This document shows, in pieces, positions 23,115 through 32,343 of a DNA stretch of 64,000 nucleotides. The notes beneath the pieces were generated by a model. That model did not search any database. It was not told the DNA's origin and was given only the letters and a program-made list of their open reading frames with translations. Source of the DNA: JACVRW01 sp963764665 (GTDB taxonomy: Bacteria; Actinomycetota; Thermoleophilia; Solirubrobacterales; Thermoleophilaceae); contig CAVXTL010000002.1 in assembly GCA_963764665.1 (NCBI GenBank), positions 136,951 to 200,950 on the forward strand, read 5' to 3'. Each line of letters begins with the position of its first letter. Position 1 is the stretch's first letter. Made by a program: the position numbers and the translations under genes.

Positions 23115-24641
23115 GTGACTCGCGCCGGAGTTGCGCAGTCCGGGAAGGAAGGGGCGGAGCCCGGAGAGGCCCGCCTACTCGCCTCCGGCGCGCTCGTCCA
23201 ACAGGCCGCTCAGGCCAGTGGCCTCGTGGCCCTGCTCGTGGTCGTGACCGTGCTGGCCCGCCGGCTCTCGGTAACGGAGCTGGGCGCCTACGGCCTGGTC
23301 GCGTCGCTGGCCGGCTACCTGCTCGTGCTGCGCAACAGCGTCGCGGCGGCGGCCGTCCGCGCGATGGCCGGCGCCACCGTGGCATCGGACCGGGCGCGGA
23401 CGTTCGCGGCGGCCGCGGCGCTCTACGCGCGGGTCGGGATCGTGACCGGGCTGCTGATCGGGGCAGCCGCCTTCGCGATCGCCGCGTTCCTTCTGGACGG
23501 ACAGCTCGCGGAGGACGCGCGCATCGGAGGGGTGGGCCTGGGCGCGATCACGGCCGCGGGCATAGCCGCAAGCGTGTACCTGGACGGGTTGCGCGCCGAG
23601 CGCCTGCTCGTGCGGGCCGCGCTCACCGAGATGGCCGGCGTGGCGCTCTGGCTGATCCTGATGCTGGCGCTGATCCTCTCGGGCGCCGGCCTGGGCGCCG
23701 TGATCGCCGCCAGCGGTGCGATGCCGCTGCTCAGCGGGCTGCTCTCGTTCGCCGTGGTGCGCCGCGCCCACCTGCCGTTCCGGCTGCGGCCGGGGGCGGG
23801 GCGGGTGCACGAGATCGTGCCCACCGCCGGCTGGCTGCTGGTGATCGAGCTGTCCAACCTCGTGAGCTACGCGTTCCAGCGCGTGATCCTCGGCGCGTTC
23901 CGCTCGCCCGGGCAGGTGGGCCTCTACGAGGGTCCGCTGCGCGCCCACAACCTGCTCTACGCGCTGGGCGGCGCCCTGGCGGTGCCCACGGTGCCCACCG
24001 CCTCGCGCTACGTGGCCACGGGGGACGAGCGCCGCCTGCGCGAGCTCGTCCTCAGGGGCAGCCGCTACACGCTCGTTCTGTTCGTGCCCGTCTGCGTGGC
24101 TCTGATGGCGCTGGCGGAGCCGCTGCTGAGCGCGTGGCTGGGCGACCGCTACGGCGACGGCGCCACCGCCCTGACGATCCTGGTCTCGTACTGGCTGCTG
24201 TACGGGGCGCTCGTGGTCACCCCGGGCTTCCTCGTCGGGGCGGGCAGGGCGCGCGAGGCGGCCATCGTGATGGCCTCCGCTGCCGCGCTCAACATCGTGC
24301 TCTCGCTCGTCCTGACCCCGGAGCTCGGACTCGAGGGACCGGCGGTGGCCACCGCCGTGGCGTTCGCACTGGCCTTCCCGTTCCTGCTGCGACTCGGGCT
24401 GGGCGCCGGCAGGGTCCGCCTCGGGGAGCTGGCCCGCGCGGCCTGGCTGCCCGCCTACTCGCTCGGCGCGGTGCTGGCCGGAGCGCTGGTGGCGCTGCGC
24501 CTGGCGGCGGAGCCCACGGGGCTGGCGGCGGTCAGCGCGGCCGGGCTGCTCGGCGTGGCCGGCTACTGGCTCGCCTACTACGCGCTCTGGCTCGACCCGG
24601 GGGAGCGCGCGCTCGTCCGGGGGCTTTTGCGCCGCGGGTGA
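23115..24641 (+). CDS. Wzx-type lipid-linked oligosaccharide flippase
   Basis: This 508-residue protein is almost entirely hydrophobic, with about 12-14 membrane spans. Its MATE/MOP-superfamily flippase pattern includes an N-terminal amphipathic start followed by VTVLARRLSVTELGAYGLVA and, midway, ELSNLVSYAFQRVILGAFRS followed by PGQVGLYEGPLRAHNLL. Such proteins move undecaprenyl-linked glycans across the membrane. It starts with GTG behind a TAGGGT box. It is one of two flippases here (the other at 32344-33708). The C-terminal codons RGLLRRG-stop are repeated 80 bases downstream, after a hairpin. Confidence 0.85.
   Translation: MTRAGVAQSGKEGAEPGEARLLASGALVQQAAQASGLVALLVVVTVLARRLSVTELGAYGLVASLAGYLLVLRNSVAAAAVRAMAGATVASDRARTFAAAAALYARVGIVTGLLIGAAAFAIAAFLLDGQLAEDARIGGVGLGAITAAGIAASVYLDGLRAERLLVRAALTEMAGVALWLILMLALILSGAGLGAVIAASGAMPLLSGLLSFAVVRRAHLPFRLRPGAGRVHEIVPTAGWLLVIELSNLVSYAFQRVILGAFRSPGQVGLYEGPLRAHNLLYALGGALAVPTVPTASRYVATGDERRLRELVLRGSRYTLVLFVPVCVALMALAEPLLSAWLGDRYGDGATALTILVSYWLLYGALVVTPGFLVGAGRAREAAIVMASAAALNIVLSLVLTPELGLEGPAVATAVAFALAFPFLLRLGLGAGRVRLGELARAAWLPAYSLGAVLAGALVALRLAAEPTGLAAVSAAGLLGVAGYWLAYYALWLDPGERALVRGLLRRG
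24618..24641 (+). repeat. Direct repeat copy 1, 3' end of the flippase gene
   Basis: CGGGGGCTTTTGCGCCGCGG and the stop encode RGLLRRG-stop. The partner at 24722-24745 encodes the same peptide and stop, with 19 of 24 bases identical. Confidence 0.5.
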
Positions 24642-24665
24642 CACCGCCCGCGTCTGCGCTAGTCG

Positions 24666-24712
24666 CACCGTGTCATCCGGGTACCGCAGTGCGGTAGCTA
24701 GATGCCACGGTG
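24666..24712. repeat. 47-base stem-loop between flippase and aminotransferase genes
   Basis: CACCGTGTCATC (24666-24677) pairs with GATGCCACGGTG (24701-24712) at 11 of 12 positions. Inside it TACCGCA (24682-24688) pairs perfectly with TGCGGTA (24690-24696). This makes a near-continuous long hairpin. There is no T-run after it on either strand. It could terminate the flippase transcript, act as a recombination site, or be a small mobile remnant; the flanking repeat of the flippase 3' end makes the second idea worth checking. Confidence 0.5.
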
Positions 24713-24721
24713 GCGCGGATT

Positions 24722-24745
24722 CGGGGGCTCCTGCGCCGCGGCTAG
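24722..24745 (+). repeat. Direct repeat copy 2, remnant of a flippase 3' end
   Basis: These bases can be read as RGLLRRG-stop exactly like the end of the flippase gene upstream, but no gene leads into them. They look like the leftover 3' end of an earlier flippase allele. The stop codon is part of the TAGGCT box used by the next gene. Confidence 0.45.
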
Positions 24746-24748
24746 GCT
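24743..24748 (+). promoter_or_regulatory. -10 box TAGGCT for the aminotransferase gene
   Basis: TAGGCT ends 8 bases before the GTG at 24757. It supports this start and a leaderless transcript covering at least the aminotransferase, oxidoreductase and membrane-protein genes. Confidence 0.5.
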
Positions 24749-24756
24749 CTGCGCTC

Positions 24757-25836
24757 GTGGACGTACCCCTCTTCGCGACCTCGCTCGAGCCCTACCGGGA
24801 GCGGATCGGCGAGCGGCTGCTCGAGGTGACCGCCTCGGGCCGCTTCATCCTCGGCCCGGAGGTGGACGCCTTCGAGCGCGAGTTCGCCGACTACCTCGGC
24901 GTGAGCCACGTGATCGGCGTGGGCAACGGCACCGACGCCCTCACGATCGCGCTCCGCGCCCTCGGCGTGGGCCCCGGCGACGAGGTCATCTGCCCCTCGC
25001 TGACCTTCTACGCCACCGCCGAGGCGGTGGTGAACGCAGGCGCTCGCCCGGTGTTCTGCGACGTGGATCCGGACACCGGCTGCGCCACCGCGGACACTGT
25101 GCGGCCGCTCGTGGGCCCGCGCACCAAGGCGATCGTTCCGGTGCACCTGTTCGGGAACGTCGCTCCGGTGCCCGAGCTGAGCCAGCTCGGAGTGCCGGTG
25201 CTCGAGGACGCGGCCCAGGCGGCCGGCGCCAGCCTGAACGGGATCAAGGCCGGCGCGCTCGGCGACGCCGCGACCTTCAGCTTCTTCCCCTCGAAGAACC
25301 TTCCGTGCATCGGGGATGGCGGCGCCATCGCCACCGACTCCGACGCGGTGGCGGACCGTGCGCGCATGCTGCGCTTCCACGGCTCTCGCGACAAGCAGAC
25401 CCATACGGACGTGGGCTACAACTCGCGCCTCGACTCGATCCAGGCGGCCGTGCTGCGGGTGCTCCTGCCCGAGCTCGACGGCTGGAACGGGCGCCGCCGC
25501 GCGGCGGCCGAGGCCTACGCTCGCGCCGGCATCGACGAGCTGCTCACGCCGCTGCGGGCCACCGACGGGGCCGAGCACGTGTACCACCTCTACGTGGCGC
25601 GCTCCGAGCGCGCCGACGAGCTGGCCGCCGCCCTCGGCGAGCGCGGAATCGGCGCGCGCGGCTACTACCGCAAGCCCGCGCACAGGCAGGCGCCGATGCT
25701 CCCCTTCGCCACCGCGGAGCTGCCGGCCACGGACGAGCTGGCCCGCACGATGCTCGCGCTGCCGATGGGCCCGGAGCTGAGCGAAGAGCAGGTGGCCGCC
25801 GTGGTCGAGGCCTGCGGCGCCAGGGCCGCCGCGTGA
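24757..25836 (+). CDS. DegT/DnrJ/EryC1/StrS family sugar aminotransferase
   Basis: This 359-residue, PLP-dependent enzyme makes amino sugars from keto sugars. FILGPEVDAFEREFADYLGV, the PLP-phosphate-binding GNGTDALTIALRALGVGPGD and VICPSLTFYATAEAV are visible. VPVHLFGN, VLEDAAQAAGASLNG and SFFPSKNLPCIGDGGAI follow, with the Schiff-base Lys in SFFPSKN. The start VDVPLFATSL is chosen because VPxF..L is the usual beginning and a TAGGCT box precedes it. GTGA overlap couples it to the oxidoreductase behind, the pairing seen for WbpE and WbpB-type 3-amination of UDP-GlcNAcA; substrate is inferred. Confidence 0.88.
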   Translation: MDVPLFATSLEPYRERIGERLLEVTASGRFILGPEVDAFEREFADYLGVSHVIGVGNGTDALTIALRALGVGPGDEVICPSLTFYATAEAVVNAGARPVFCDVDPDTGCATADTVRPLVGPRTKAIVPVHLFGNVAPVPELSQLGVPVLEDAAQAAGASLNGIKAGALGDAATFSFFPSKNLPCIGDGGAIATDSDAVADRARMLRFHGSRDKQTHTDVGYNSRLDSIQAAVLRVLLPELDGWNGRRRAAAEAYARAGIDELLTPLRATDGAEHVYHLYVARSERADELAAALGERGIGARGYYRKPAHRQAPMLPFATAELPATDELARTMLALPMGPELSEEQVAAVVEACGARAAA

Positions 25837-26834
25837 CGGTCTCGATCGGGGTCGTGGGCCTCGGCTACTGGGGCCCGAACCTGGCTCGCAACTTCGACGC
25901 GCTCCCGGACTCGCAGCTCGCCTGGATCTGCGACGGGGACGGCGGGCGGCTCGAGCGCGTGAGCGCGTCGTTCCGCGGAGCGCGGGCCACCGGCGCGTTC
26001 GAGGAGCTGCTCGCAGATCCCGATCTCGACGCCGTGGTGATCGCCACGCCCGTGCCCACGCACGCCGACCTGGCGCGCCAGGCGCTCGACGCCGGCAAGC
26101 ACGTGTTCGTCGAGAAGCCGCTGGCGCAGTCCGTGGCCGACGCCGAGTCCGTGACCGCGGCAGCCGCGGCGAGCGGGCGCGTGCTGATGGTCGGTCACCT
26201 GCTCGAGTACCACCCCGGCCTCGTGCGCCTCAAGGAGCTGGTGGACTCGGGCGAGCTCGGCGAGATCCACTACATCTACGGCAACCGCCTGAACCTCGGG
26301 AAGCTGCGGGCCGACGAGAACGCCCTCTGGTCGCTGGGCGCCCACGACGTGTCCGTGGTGCTGCGCCTGGCCGACGAGGAGCCGCTCGAGGCCCACGCCT
26401 TCGGCGAGTCGTACATGCAGGGCGGCATCGAGGACGTGGTGTTCTGCTTCCTTCGCTTCCCGTCCGGCGTGGCCGCGCACCTGCACCTCTCGTGGCTCGA
26501 CCCGCACAAGGAGCGCCGCTTCACGGTCGTCGGCTCGCGCCGCATGGCCACCTTCGACGACATGGCGCTCGACCAGAAGCTCACCGTCTACGACAAGGGC
26601 TTCGACCAGCCCTACAACAGCTACGGCGAGTACATCGCCCGCTCCGGGGACGTGTGGTCCCCGCGCATCCCCAACGACGAGCCGCTGCGGCTCGAGTGCT
26701 CCCACTTCGTGGAGTGCGTCCGCGAAGGCAGGCAGCCGCTGTCCGACGCTGAGAGCGGCCTGCGGGTCGTGCGCGTGCTGGAGGACCTCCAGCGCTCGCT
26801 CGACTCGGTACGCCGCGCTCCGGCCGCCGGCTAG
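25833..26834 (+). CDS. Gfo/Idh/MocA family sugar oxidoreductase (WbpB/WlbA-like)
   Basis: This 333-residue NAD(P)-dependent enzyme has IGVVGLGYWGPNLARNFDAL at the N-terminus, AVVIATPVPTHADLARQALD, and HVFVEKPLAQSVADAES with the family's EKP motif. MVGHLLEYHPG and the C-terminal sheet domain with GSRRMATFDD follow. Family members of this type oxidise C3 of UDP-N-acetylglucosaminuronic acid so that an aminotransferase can add nitrogen there. The GTG start overlaps the preceding stop (GTGA), so the two proteins are made together. Substrate assignment rests on context. Confidence 0.88.
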   Translation: MTVSIGVVGLGYWGPNLARNFDALPDSQLAWICDGDGGRLERVSASFRGARATGAFEELLADPDLDAVVIATPVPTHADLARQALDAGKHVFVEKPLAQSVADAESVTAAAAASGRVLMVGHLLEYHPGLVRLKELVDSGELGEIHYIYGNRLNLGKLRADENALWSLGAHDVSVVLRLADEEPLEAHAFGESYMQGGIEDVVFCFLRFPSGVAAHLHLSWLDPHKERRFTVVGSRRMATFDDMALDQKLTVYDKGFDQPYNSYGEYIARSGDVWSPRIPNDEPLRLECSHFVECVREGRQPLSDAESGLRVVRVLEDLQRSLDSVRRAPAAG

Positions 26835-26836
26835 GC

Positions 26837-28607
26837 GTGCCGGCCGCCGCTCCCCGGCGCATCGAGGAACGGATCCCGCGCTGGGCGCCCTGGCTGGTGG
26901 CCGCCTGCCTTGCGGCGGGGGCCGCCGCGATCATCCTCTACGCAAACCGCGGGACCACCTTCCTGCTGGACGACTGGGCCTACCTCGTCCAGCGCTCCGG
27001 CCGCCTGACCGAGGCGTCGCTGTTCGGCACCCAGAACGGCAACTGGACCACCACGGTCGTGCTCTCCTACCGCGGCCTGGCGGACGTGTTCGGGCTCGGC
27101 AGCTATCTGCCGTGGCGCCTGGCCCTGCTCGCCACGCACCTCGGCGCGTGCGCGCTGGTCTACGTCTTCGCGGCGCGGCGGGTGGGCCCCTGGTGGGCGC
27201 TGCTCGGCGCTCTCGCTCGTGCTCGTGAGCCGGGGATGGGAGATGCTTCTCTGGCCGTTCCAGATCGGACAGGCCCTGTCGGTGCTCGCGGGCCTGGGCG
27301 CCCTTCTCCTCCTCGACCGCCGCGACCTGCGCGGGGATATCGGCGCCTCCGCGCTCCTGCTCGTCTCGCTGGCCAGCTCGTCCTACGGGCCGCCGTTCCT
27401 GCTGGTCGCTGCCGTGGAGCTGCTGCTCTCTCGCCGCTCCGGCCTGTGGGTGCTCGTGGCGCCCACGGCCGCGTGGATCTGGTGGCAGGAGACGTGGAAC
27501 GCGGACGTCCCGGCCCAGGGGACCGCCAACTGGGCGGGCTTCAAGACCGCCGTGAACATCGGCTGGGACATCCTCCCGGGCGGGCCCGCGGCGGCCCTCG
27601 GCACGTCCTTCGCGGTCGGGCGGGCGATCGTTCTTCTCCTCGTCGCGCTGGCCGTGGCCCGCATGGTGCTGGAGCGCCGCATACATGCCCGGCTCGTCGG
27701 CCTGATCGTGGGCTACTTCGCGTACTGGGCCAGTGTGGGCTGGGCGCGCAGCGAGCTCCCCAACCTCGGCCAGAGCCCCCGCTACCTGGGGCTCGGCGTG
27801 GTGCTGTTCGTGCTGGCGGCGGTGGAGCTGTTCGCCGGGCTGGACACGAGCCGGTGGCCGGAGCGCGCGCGGGCCCGGCTCGATCGCCTGCGGCCGGCCG
27901 GCCGCACCGTGGCGCTCGTGGCGTTCGCCGTCGCGGCGCTCGTGGTGGCGCGCGGCGTGTGGCAGACGGCCGACCTGATGGACAGAGGCGCGGCGGCGTC
28001 GCTCAGGAAGTGGGGTGACCGGATGCTCGCCCAGGAGGCCGCCTTCGGCGTCGGCAGGCCGGCGCTGAAGGGGGAGACGGCGTTCCCGATCGAGACGAGC
28101 GGAGGGTTCGCGCTCTCCCTCCCGCTCGGCGGGATCGAGGCGACCGTCGATCGCTTCGGCGGCACGATCTACACCGGCGAGAGCTCGCTGCTCGGCCGCT
28201 CGCCCGACGCCCGGTCCTATGCGGACCAGGCACTCGGCAGGGCGCAGGTCGTGCTCCGGCCGCCCACGCCGGAGACGGCCCCGGATCCGCGGGGGGAGCC
28301 CGTGCGCGTCCTTCGGTCCGGTGCGCCCCTGACCCGGACGCGCGGGTGCGTGAGGTGGGCGGCCGGTGCGCCGGCGCTCGTGCGCGTGAGGGTTCCGGCG
28401 GGCGGCCTGCACATCCGGAACGCGTCTCGCAAGCCGCTCCCGATGACCCTGATCCGCTGGTCCGACGGGCCGGGCGAGGTCAGGGCGACGGTGGCCGACG
28501 GCGGCGCGACCGTCGTTGCGGTCTCCCCCCGCGACGGAAGCCGGCGCGCCTGGGCGGTCGAGCTGCTCGGCTCCGCGGGCACGGTGTGCCCGCTGGCGCC
28601 CGGCTAG
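26837..28607 (+). CDS. Polytopic membrane protein, glycosyltransferase GT-C-like, one frameshift
   Basis: About 590 residues once a shift near 27210 is corrected: the first frame ends AARRVGPWWALLGAL and the second continues SLVLVSRGWEMLLWPFQIGQ. Around ten membrane spans come first, with an acidic first loop (RGTTFLLDDWAYLVQRSGR) of the kind that binds metal or lipid phosphate in GT-C enzymes. A soluble extracytoplasmic C-terminal domain follows (about 400-590) with a beta-sandwich look (VRVRVPAGGLHIRNASRKPL). It may transfer a sugar from a polyprenyl donor outside the membrane. It starts with GTG two bases after the oxidoreductase stop, so it belongs to that transcript. No family name is certain. 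Confidence 0.65.
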
Positions 28608-29791
28608 CGCAGGCCGGGCTCGGCGCGGTCCGCGATCAGCCCGGCGAGCGCGAGCGAGGAGGTGGCCGCCGGCGAGGGCGCGTTGCGCACGTGGAGCGCG
28701 CGCTCTGTCTCCGAGACGACGAAGTCGTCCACGAGGCTGCCGTCGCGGCCGAGCGCCTGGGCGCGCACGCCCGAGAAGTAGGGCTTGAAGTCGCGCGCCT
28801 CCAGCTGGGGCACGTAGTCGGCGGCGGCCCGGGCCAGCGAGCGCGGGCTGATCGCGTGGCGCATCTCGGTGATGCCCGTGCGCCACCAGCGGCGCGCCAT
28901 CTTCCAGGTGCCCGGCCAGGCGGCGGTGCGCCCCAGGGCGCCGCGCGGCGCGAGCAGGGCCGTGGGGCCGAGCGACACCTCGCCGTCGATGTGGCGGGTC
29001 AGGTGCACGCCGAGGAACGGCAGGGACGGGTCCGGGACCGGATAGATCATCCCCCGGACGAGGTCGCGGCGCTCGGGCCGCAGCTTCAGGTAGCTGCCGC
29101 GGAACGGCACGATGCGCGGGTCTGCGGACGCGCCGGCGAGCAGGGCGAGCCGGTCGGCGTGCGCTCCCGCGGCGAAGACGGCGAATCGCGTGCGCGTCTC
29201 GCCGCGCGCGTGGCGGAGCGTGAGCCGGGATCCGTTCGGCTCCACTCCGGTGACCCCGCATTCCGTGACCACCGGCACGCCGTGCTCGGCAAGATCCTCG
29301 CCGAGCGCGCGCGCGACCTCGGCGAAGTCCACGATCCCCGTCCCCGGCGAATGGAGGGCCGAGACGCCCACACAGTGCGGCTCGACCTCCTTCAGCTCCT
29401 CGGCGCCCAGCCGGCGCAGGCCGGGCACGCCGTTCTCCCGTCCGCGGCGCTCGAGCTCGTCGAGCGCGGCCACCTCGCCCTCGTTGCGAGCCACGATCAG
29501 CTTCCCGCAGCGGTCGAAGGCGATCCCGCGGCGCTCGCAGAGCTCGTACATGGCGTGCGCGCCGGCCACGCACATCCGCGCCTTGAGGGACCCGGGCGCG
29601 TAGTAGATGCCGGCGTGGATCACGCCGCTGTTGTTGCCGGTCTGCCCGGTGCCGACCCGGTCGGCGGCCTCGAGCACCACCGTCTCCAGCGCAGGGTGGC
29701 GCGTCTTCAGCTCGCGCGCCACGGCCAGGCCGAGGATGCCGCCGCCGACCACGGTCAGGTCGCACTCCTGTGCCGGCGCGTCAGCAGACAT
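28604..29791 (-). CDS. lhgO: L-2-hydroxyglutarate oxidase-like FAD protein
   Basis: This 395-residue DAO-family flavoprotein has the N-terminal FAD motif DLTVVGGGILGLAVARELK. TGQTGNNSGVIHAGIYYAPG is the strongly conserved LhgO/L2HGDH signature, and PFRGSYLKLRPERRDLV, IYPVPDPSLPFLGVHLTRH and FKPYFSGVRAQAL are also characteristic. The reaction is oxidation of L-2-hydroxyglutarate to 2-oxoglutarate with electrons to oxygen or quinone. The gene sits among glycan genes, twelve bases after a glycosyltransferase on the same strand, which is unusual for a metabolite-repair enzyme. A role on a 2-hydroxy-acid glycan substituent is possible but speculative. Confidence 0.85.
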   Translation of the reverse strand: MSADAPAQECDLTVVGGGILGLAVARELKTRHPALETVVLEAADRVGTGQTGNNSGVIHAGIYYAPGSLKARMCVAGAHAMYELCERRGIAFDRCGKLIVARNEGEVAALDELERRGRENGVPGLRRLGAEELKEVEPHCVGVSALHSPGTGIVDFAEVARALGEDLAEHGVPVVTECGVTGVEPNGSRLTLRHARGETRTRFAVFAAGAHADRLALLAGASADPRIVPFRGSYLKLRPERRDLVRGMIYPVPDPSLPFLGVHLTRHIDGEVSLGPTALLAPRGALGRTAAWPGTWKMARRWWRTGITEMRHAISPRSLARAAADYVPQLEARDFKPYFSGVRAQALGRDGSLVDDFVVSETERALHVRNAPSPAATSSLALAGLIADRAEPGLR

Positions 29792-29802
29792 GCGGCGTGA
29801 GG

Positions 29803-31123
29803 TTACGCACCACGTCGCCCGGCAACCGCGAGCTCCGCCAGCTCGGCCACCCGCTCCGCGGGGGCGGGGTAGCGGTAGGCGTCGAGGCCGCGCGGCGCAT
29901 ACGGCAGGGTGCCGCTCACGGCGGCGCGCAGCGCGGCCACGAGTCCGGCGTCGTCGCACGGGTCGAGCGCCACGCCCGTCCCCGTCTCGGCGACGATCCG
30001 GGCGGCCTCGTTGCGCGCCGCCGACGGCCACGATCGGCCGCCCTGCGGCGAGGTACTCGAAGAGCTTGCCGGTGGCCTCGCCGGAGTGGTGCGACGTGAC
30101 GAGCAGGAGCGCGTCCGCACGGCGCTGGAGCTGGACGGACTCGGCCCGCGAGACCTGGCCGACGTGGGTGAGGATGCCCTCCAGCCCGGCGTCCGCGATT
30201 GCCCGGGCATCGCTCTCGTCCAGCTTCCCGGCCAGCGTCAGGCGCACGCGGCCCTCGAGGCCCGGCTCCTCGTCGAGGAGCCGGCGCAGCGCCCGGAACA
30301 GCGGTCGCGGGTCGCGTCCCCATTCGCCGCCGAGCTTGCCGGTGTGCACCAGCTGAACGCGGTTGTCGCCCGAGAGCGCGGCCTGGGTCTCGGGTGGGGG
30401 ATCGAGGTCCGGATCCCAGGCGTTCGGCACGTGCGCCACGTCCAGCCCGTGGCGCGCCCTCAGGTCGTCGGCGATCGGGCGGGTGGCGGCGGTCACCACG
30501 TCCGCGCCCGAGAGCGCGCGCCGCTCGAGCGCGCCGTTCAGCGCGCGCTGAGGCCCGGTCGGGAAGTCCGGGAGGAAGCGCTCGAATGTCCAGCCGTCGC
30601 GAAGGTCGGCGATCCACGCGTGGCCGAAGGCCCGTCGCAGCGCCAGGCCGATGAGGTGGGTGGACTCGTTCGGTGAGCTCGTGATCACGCAATCGGCGGG
30701 GCGCCGTTTCAGCTCGCGCCAGGCGGCCGTGAGCGCCATCGGCGCCCAGCTCAGGAGGAAGGGGTCCGGCACGAGCACCTGGGTGAGCAGCGGCGGGAGC
30801 CCGGGATCGGGGCCATCGCCGGGTGTGGGGGGCCCGTCAGCGGGCCGGCGCGCCGCGCCTGTGGCGTCGGGCACGGCCAGCGGCGCGAGTCCGGCCAGCG
30901 CCCGCAGGCGCGGGGACGCCATCAGGTCGGTCGTGCGAAGCACCGGCCGCTCCTGCTCGGGGTCGGCCAGGCCACCGAAGGCGCCGCTCGTGACCACGCG
31001 CACGTCGTGCCCTGCCCGGCGCAGGTACTTGACCATCGCCCCCCAGCGGTGCGCTCCCGACGACGGCGTGGGCGGGTAGGGATGGACGACGACCAGGAAG
31101 CTGCGCGGCGGCGCCGGGGTCAC
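29803..31123 (-). CDS. Glycosyltransferase family 4, one frameshift
   Basis: About 440 residues in two frames. The first runs from RSFLVVVHPYPPTPSSGAHR through WIADLRDGWTFERFLPDFPT, VQLVHTGKLGGEWGRDPRPL and GKLFEYLAAGRPIVAVG. Near 30020 the frame shifts to ARNEAARIVAETGTGVALDP and on to the stop. Both halves are ordinary GT4 sequence, so one base is missing or extra. The GTG start overlaps the stop of the next gene upstream (GTGA). It would add a sugar on the cytoplasmic side. The break may be a sequencing error. Confidence 0.75.
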
Positions 31124-32264
31124 CTGGCCCCCGCGAGGCCGGCCTCGACGAGCTCGAGCACCACGTCCCGGTTGCGCTCCGCGCTGTGGGCGTCCGCCGC
31201 TCGGTCCGCGCCGGCCTTCATGTCTCGTATCCGCTCCGGGGTCAGGCTGCGGAGCGCGCGCTCGAGCGCGTCCAGCGTGAACCCCGTCGCGACCAGGCCG
31301 CAGTCGAACTCGTGAACGATGCGAGCCATCTCGGGGGAGGGGCCGATCACCAGCGCCAGGCGCGCCTGGAGGAAGTCGAACAGCTTGTTGGGCAGGGAGA
31401 GCTCGAGGTTCGCGTGGAGCGGGGGATAGAAGATGACCCCGGCGTCGTACTCGTTGGCCTCCGCGGTGAGCTGCTCGATCGGGCGCGGCTCGAGGAACCG
31501 GATCCGCTCGTCCGTGCCGGCCAAGCCCGCAGCCGTTCGAGGTAGCCCGGATTGGTGGGCAGCAGGACCAGGTCCAGCGTGGCCCGGCCGTTCAGCCGCT
31601 GCACCGCCTCGATCATCAGCTCGAGCCGGCGCTCGGGCTGCGCGCCGCCGTGGTGCAGGAGCCGGATCGGGTCGTGCGGCGCGGTCGGGCTGAGATTTGC
31701 GCGCGGGGCCGCGTTCGTGACGACCGCGCAGCGCACGCCGTAGGTGCTCTCGTAGCGCTGGGCGATGCCGGGCGCCACGGTCATCATCCCGGCCACGCGC
31801 GGCAGGTGCTCGCGGAGCAGGGCATCCACCTGCGGCCTCATGAGCAGAGGCCACCAGCGCACGTGCTCGTACTGGGCCGGCGCCCATTCGTGGGCGTCGA
31901 ACAGCACCGGCGCCCCGTCGGCGACGCGGAAGGCCAGCGGCAGCGCCTCGACGTCGTTGGCCAGCACGAGGTCGGCCTGGACTCCGGCCAGGGGCTCGAG
32001 AGCGGTCCGGTGGAGCGGAACGCCCCAGTAGGCCGGGGCCGACCTGCGTGCCAGCAGCCGCAGCGCCAGTGCCCCGCGCCGGAGCTGACGTGCGAGCCCG
32101 CCCTGTGGCGGCGGTCGCAGATCCACGAACTCCACGTCCTCGCGGCGCGGCTTGCCGAGGCCGGCCGCGACCACCTCGTGGCGAGTGCGGAGGAAGCCGA
32201 TCTGCCGCTCCAGACGCGCGTCGCGACCCAGGTCGCTGAACGAGATGACGAGGATCCGGCTCAA
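31120..32264 (-). CDS. GT-B fold glycosyltransferase, one frameshift
   Basis: The N-terminus SRILVISFSDLGRDARLERQ is typical of a GT4 subgroup, followed by DLVLANDVEALPLAFRVADG and VLFDAHEWAPAQYEHVRWWP. Near 31527 the frame changes from NPGYLERLR to GLAGTDERIRFLEPRPIEQL, then YDAGVIFYPPLHANLELSLP and NKLFDFLQARLALVIGPSPE, a clear C-terminal nucleotide-sugar domain. The TTG start is taken because a TATGCT box ends nine bases before it and no ATG or GTG is in frame. It lies at the head of a three-gene minus-strand unit ending with the LhgO-like gene. Confidence 0.75.
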
Positions 32265-32273
32265 GGCGTGGCG

Positions 32274-32279
32274 AGCATA
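32274..32279 (-). promoter_or_regulatory. -10 box TATGCT for the three-gene minus-strand unit
   Basis: TATGCT on the minus strand ends 9 bases before the TTG at 32264. Divergent to it, TAGAAG (32331-32336) ends 7 bases before the flippase GTG at 32344 but lacks the final T. Confidence 0.4.
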
Positions 32280-32343
32280 GTCGTGGCGTCGGGACGGTCC
32301 GCTTCGACGGTGGGGGTCCCGGGCGCGTGCTAGAAGCCCCCTG

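Noticed and set aside
24666..24712. Hairpin considered as an integron attC site
   Set aside because: No R-box consensus, no integrase and no cassette array were seen.
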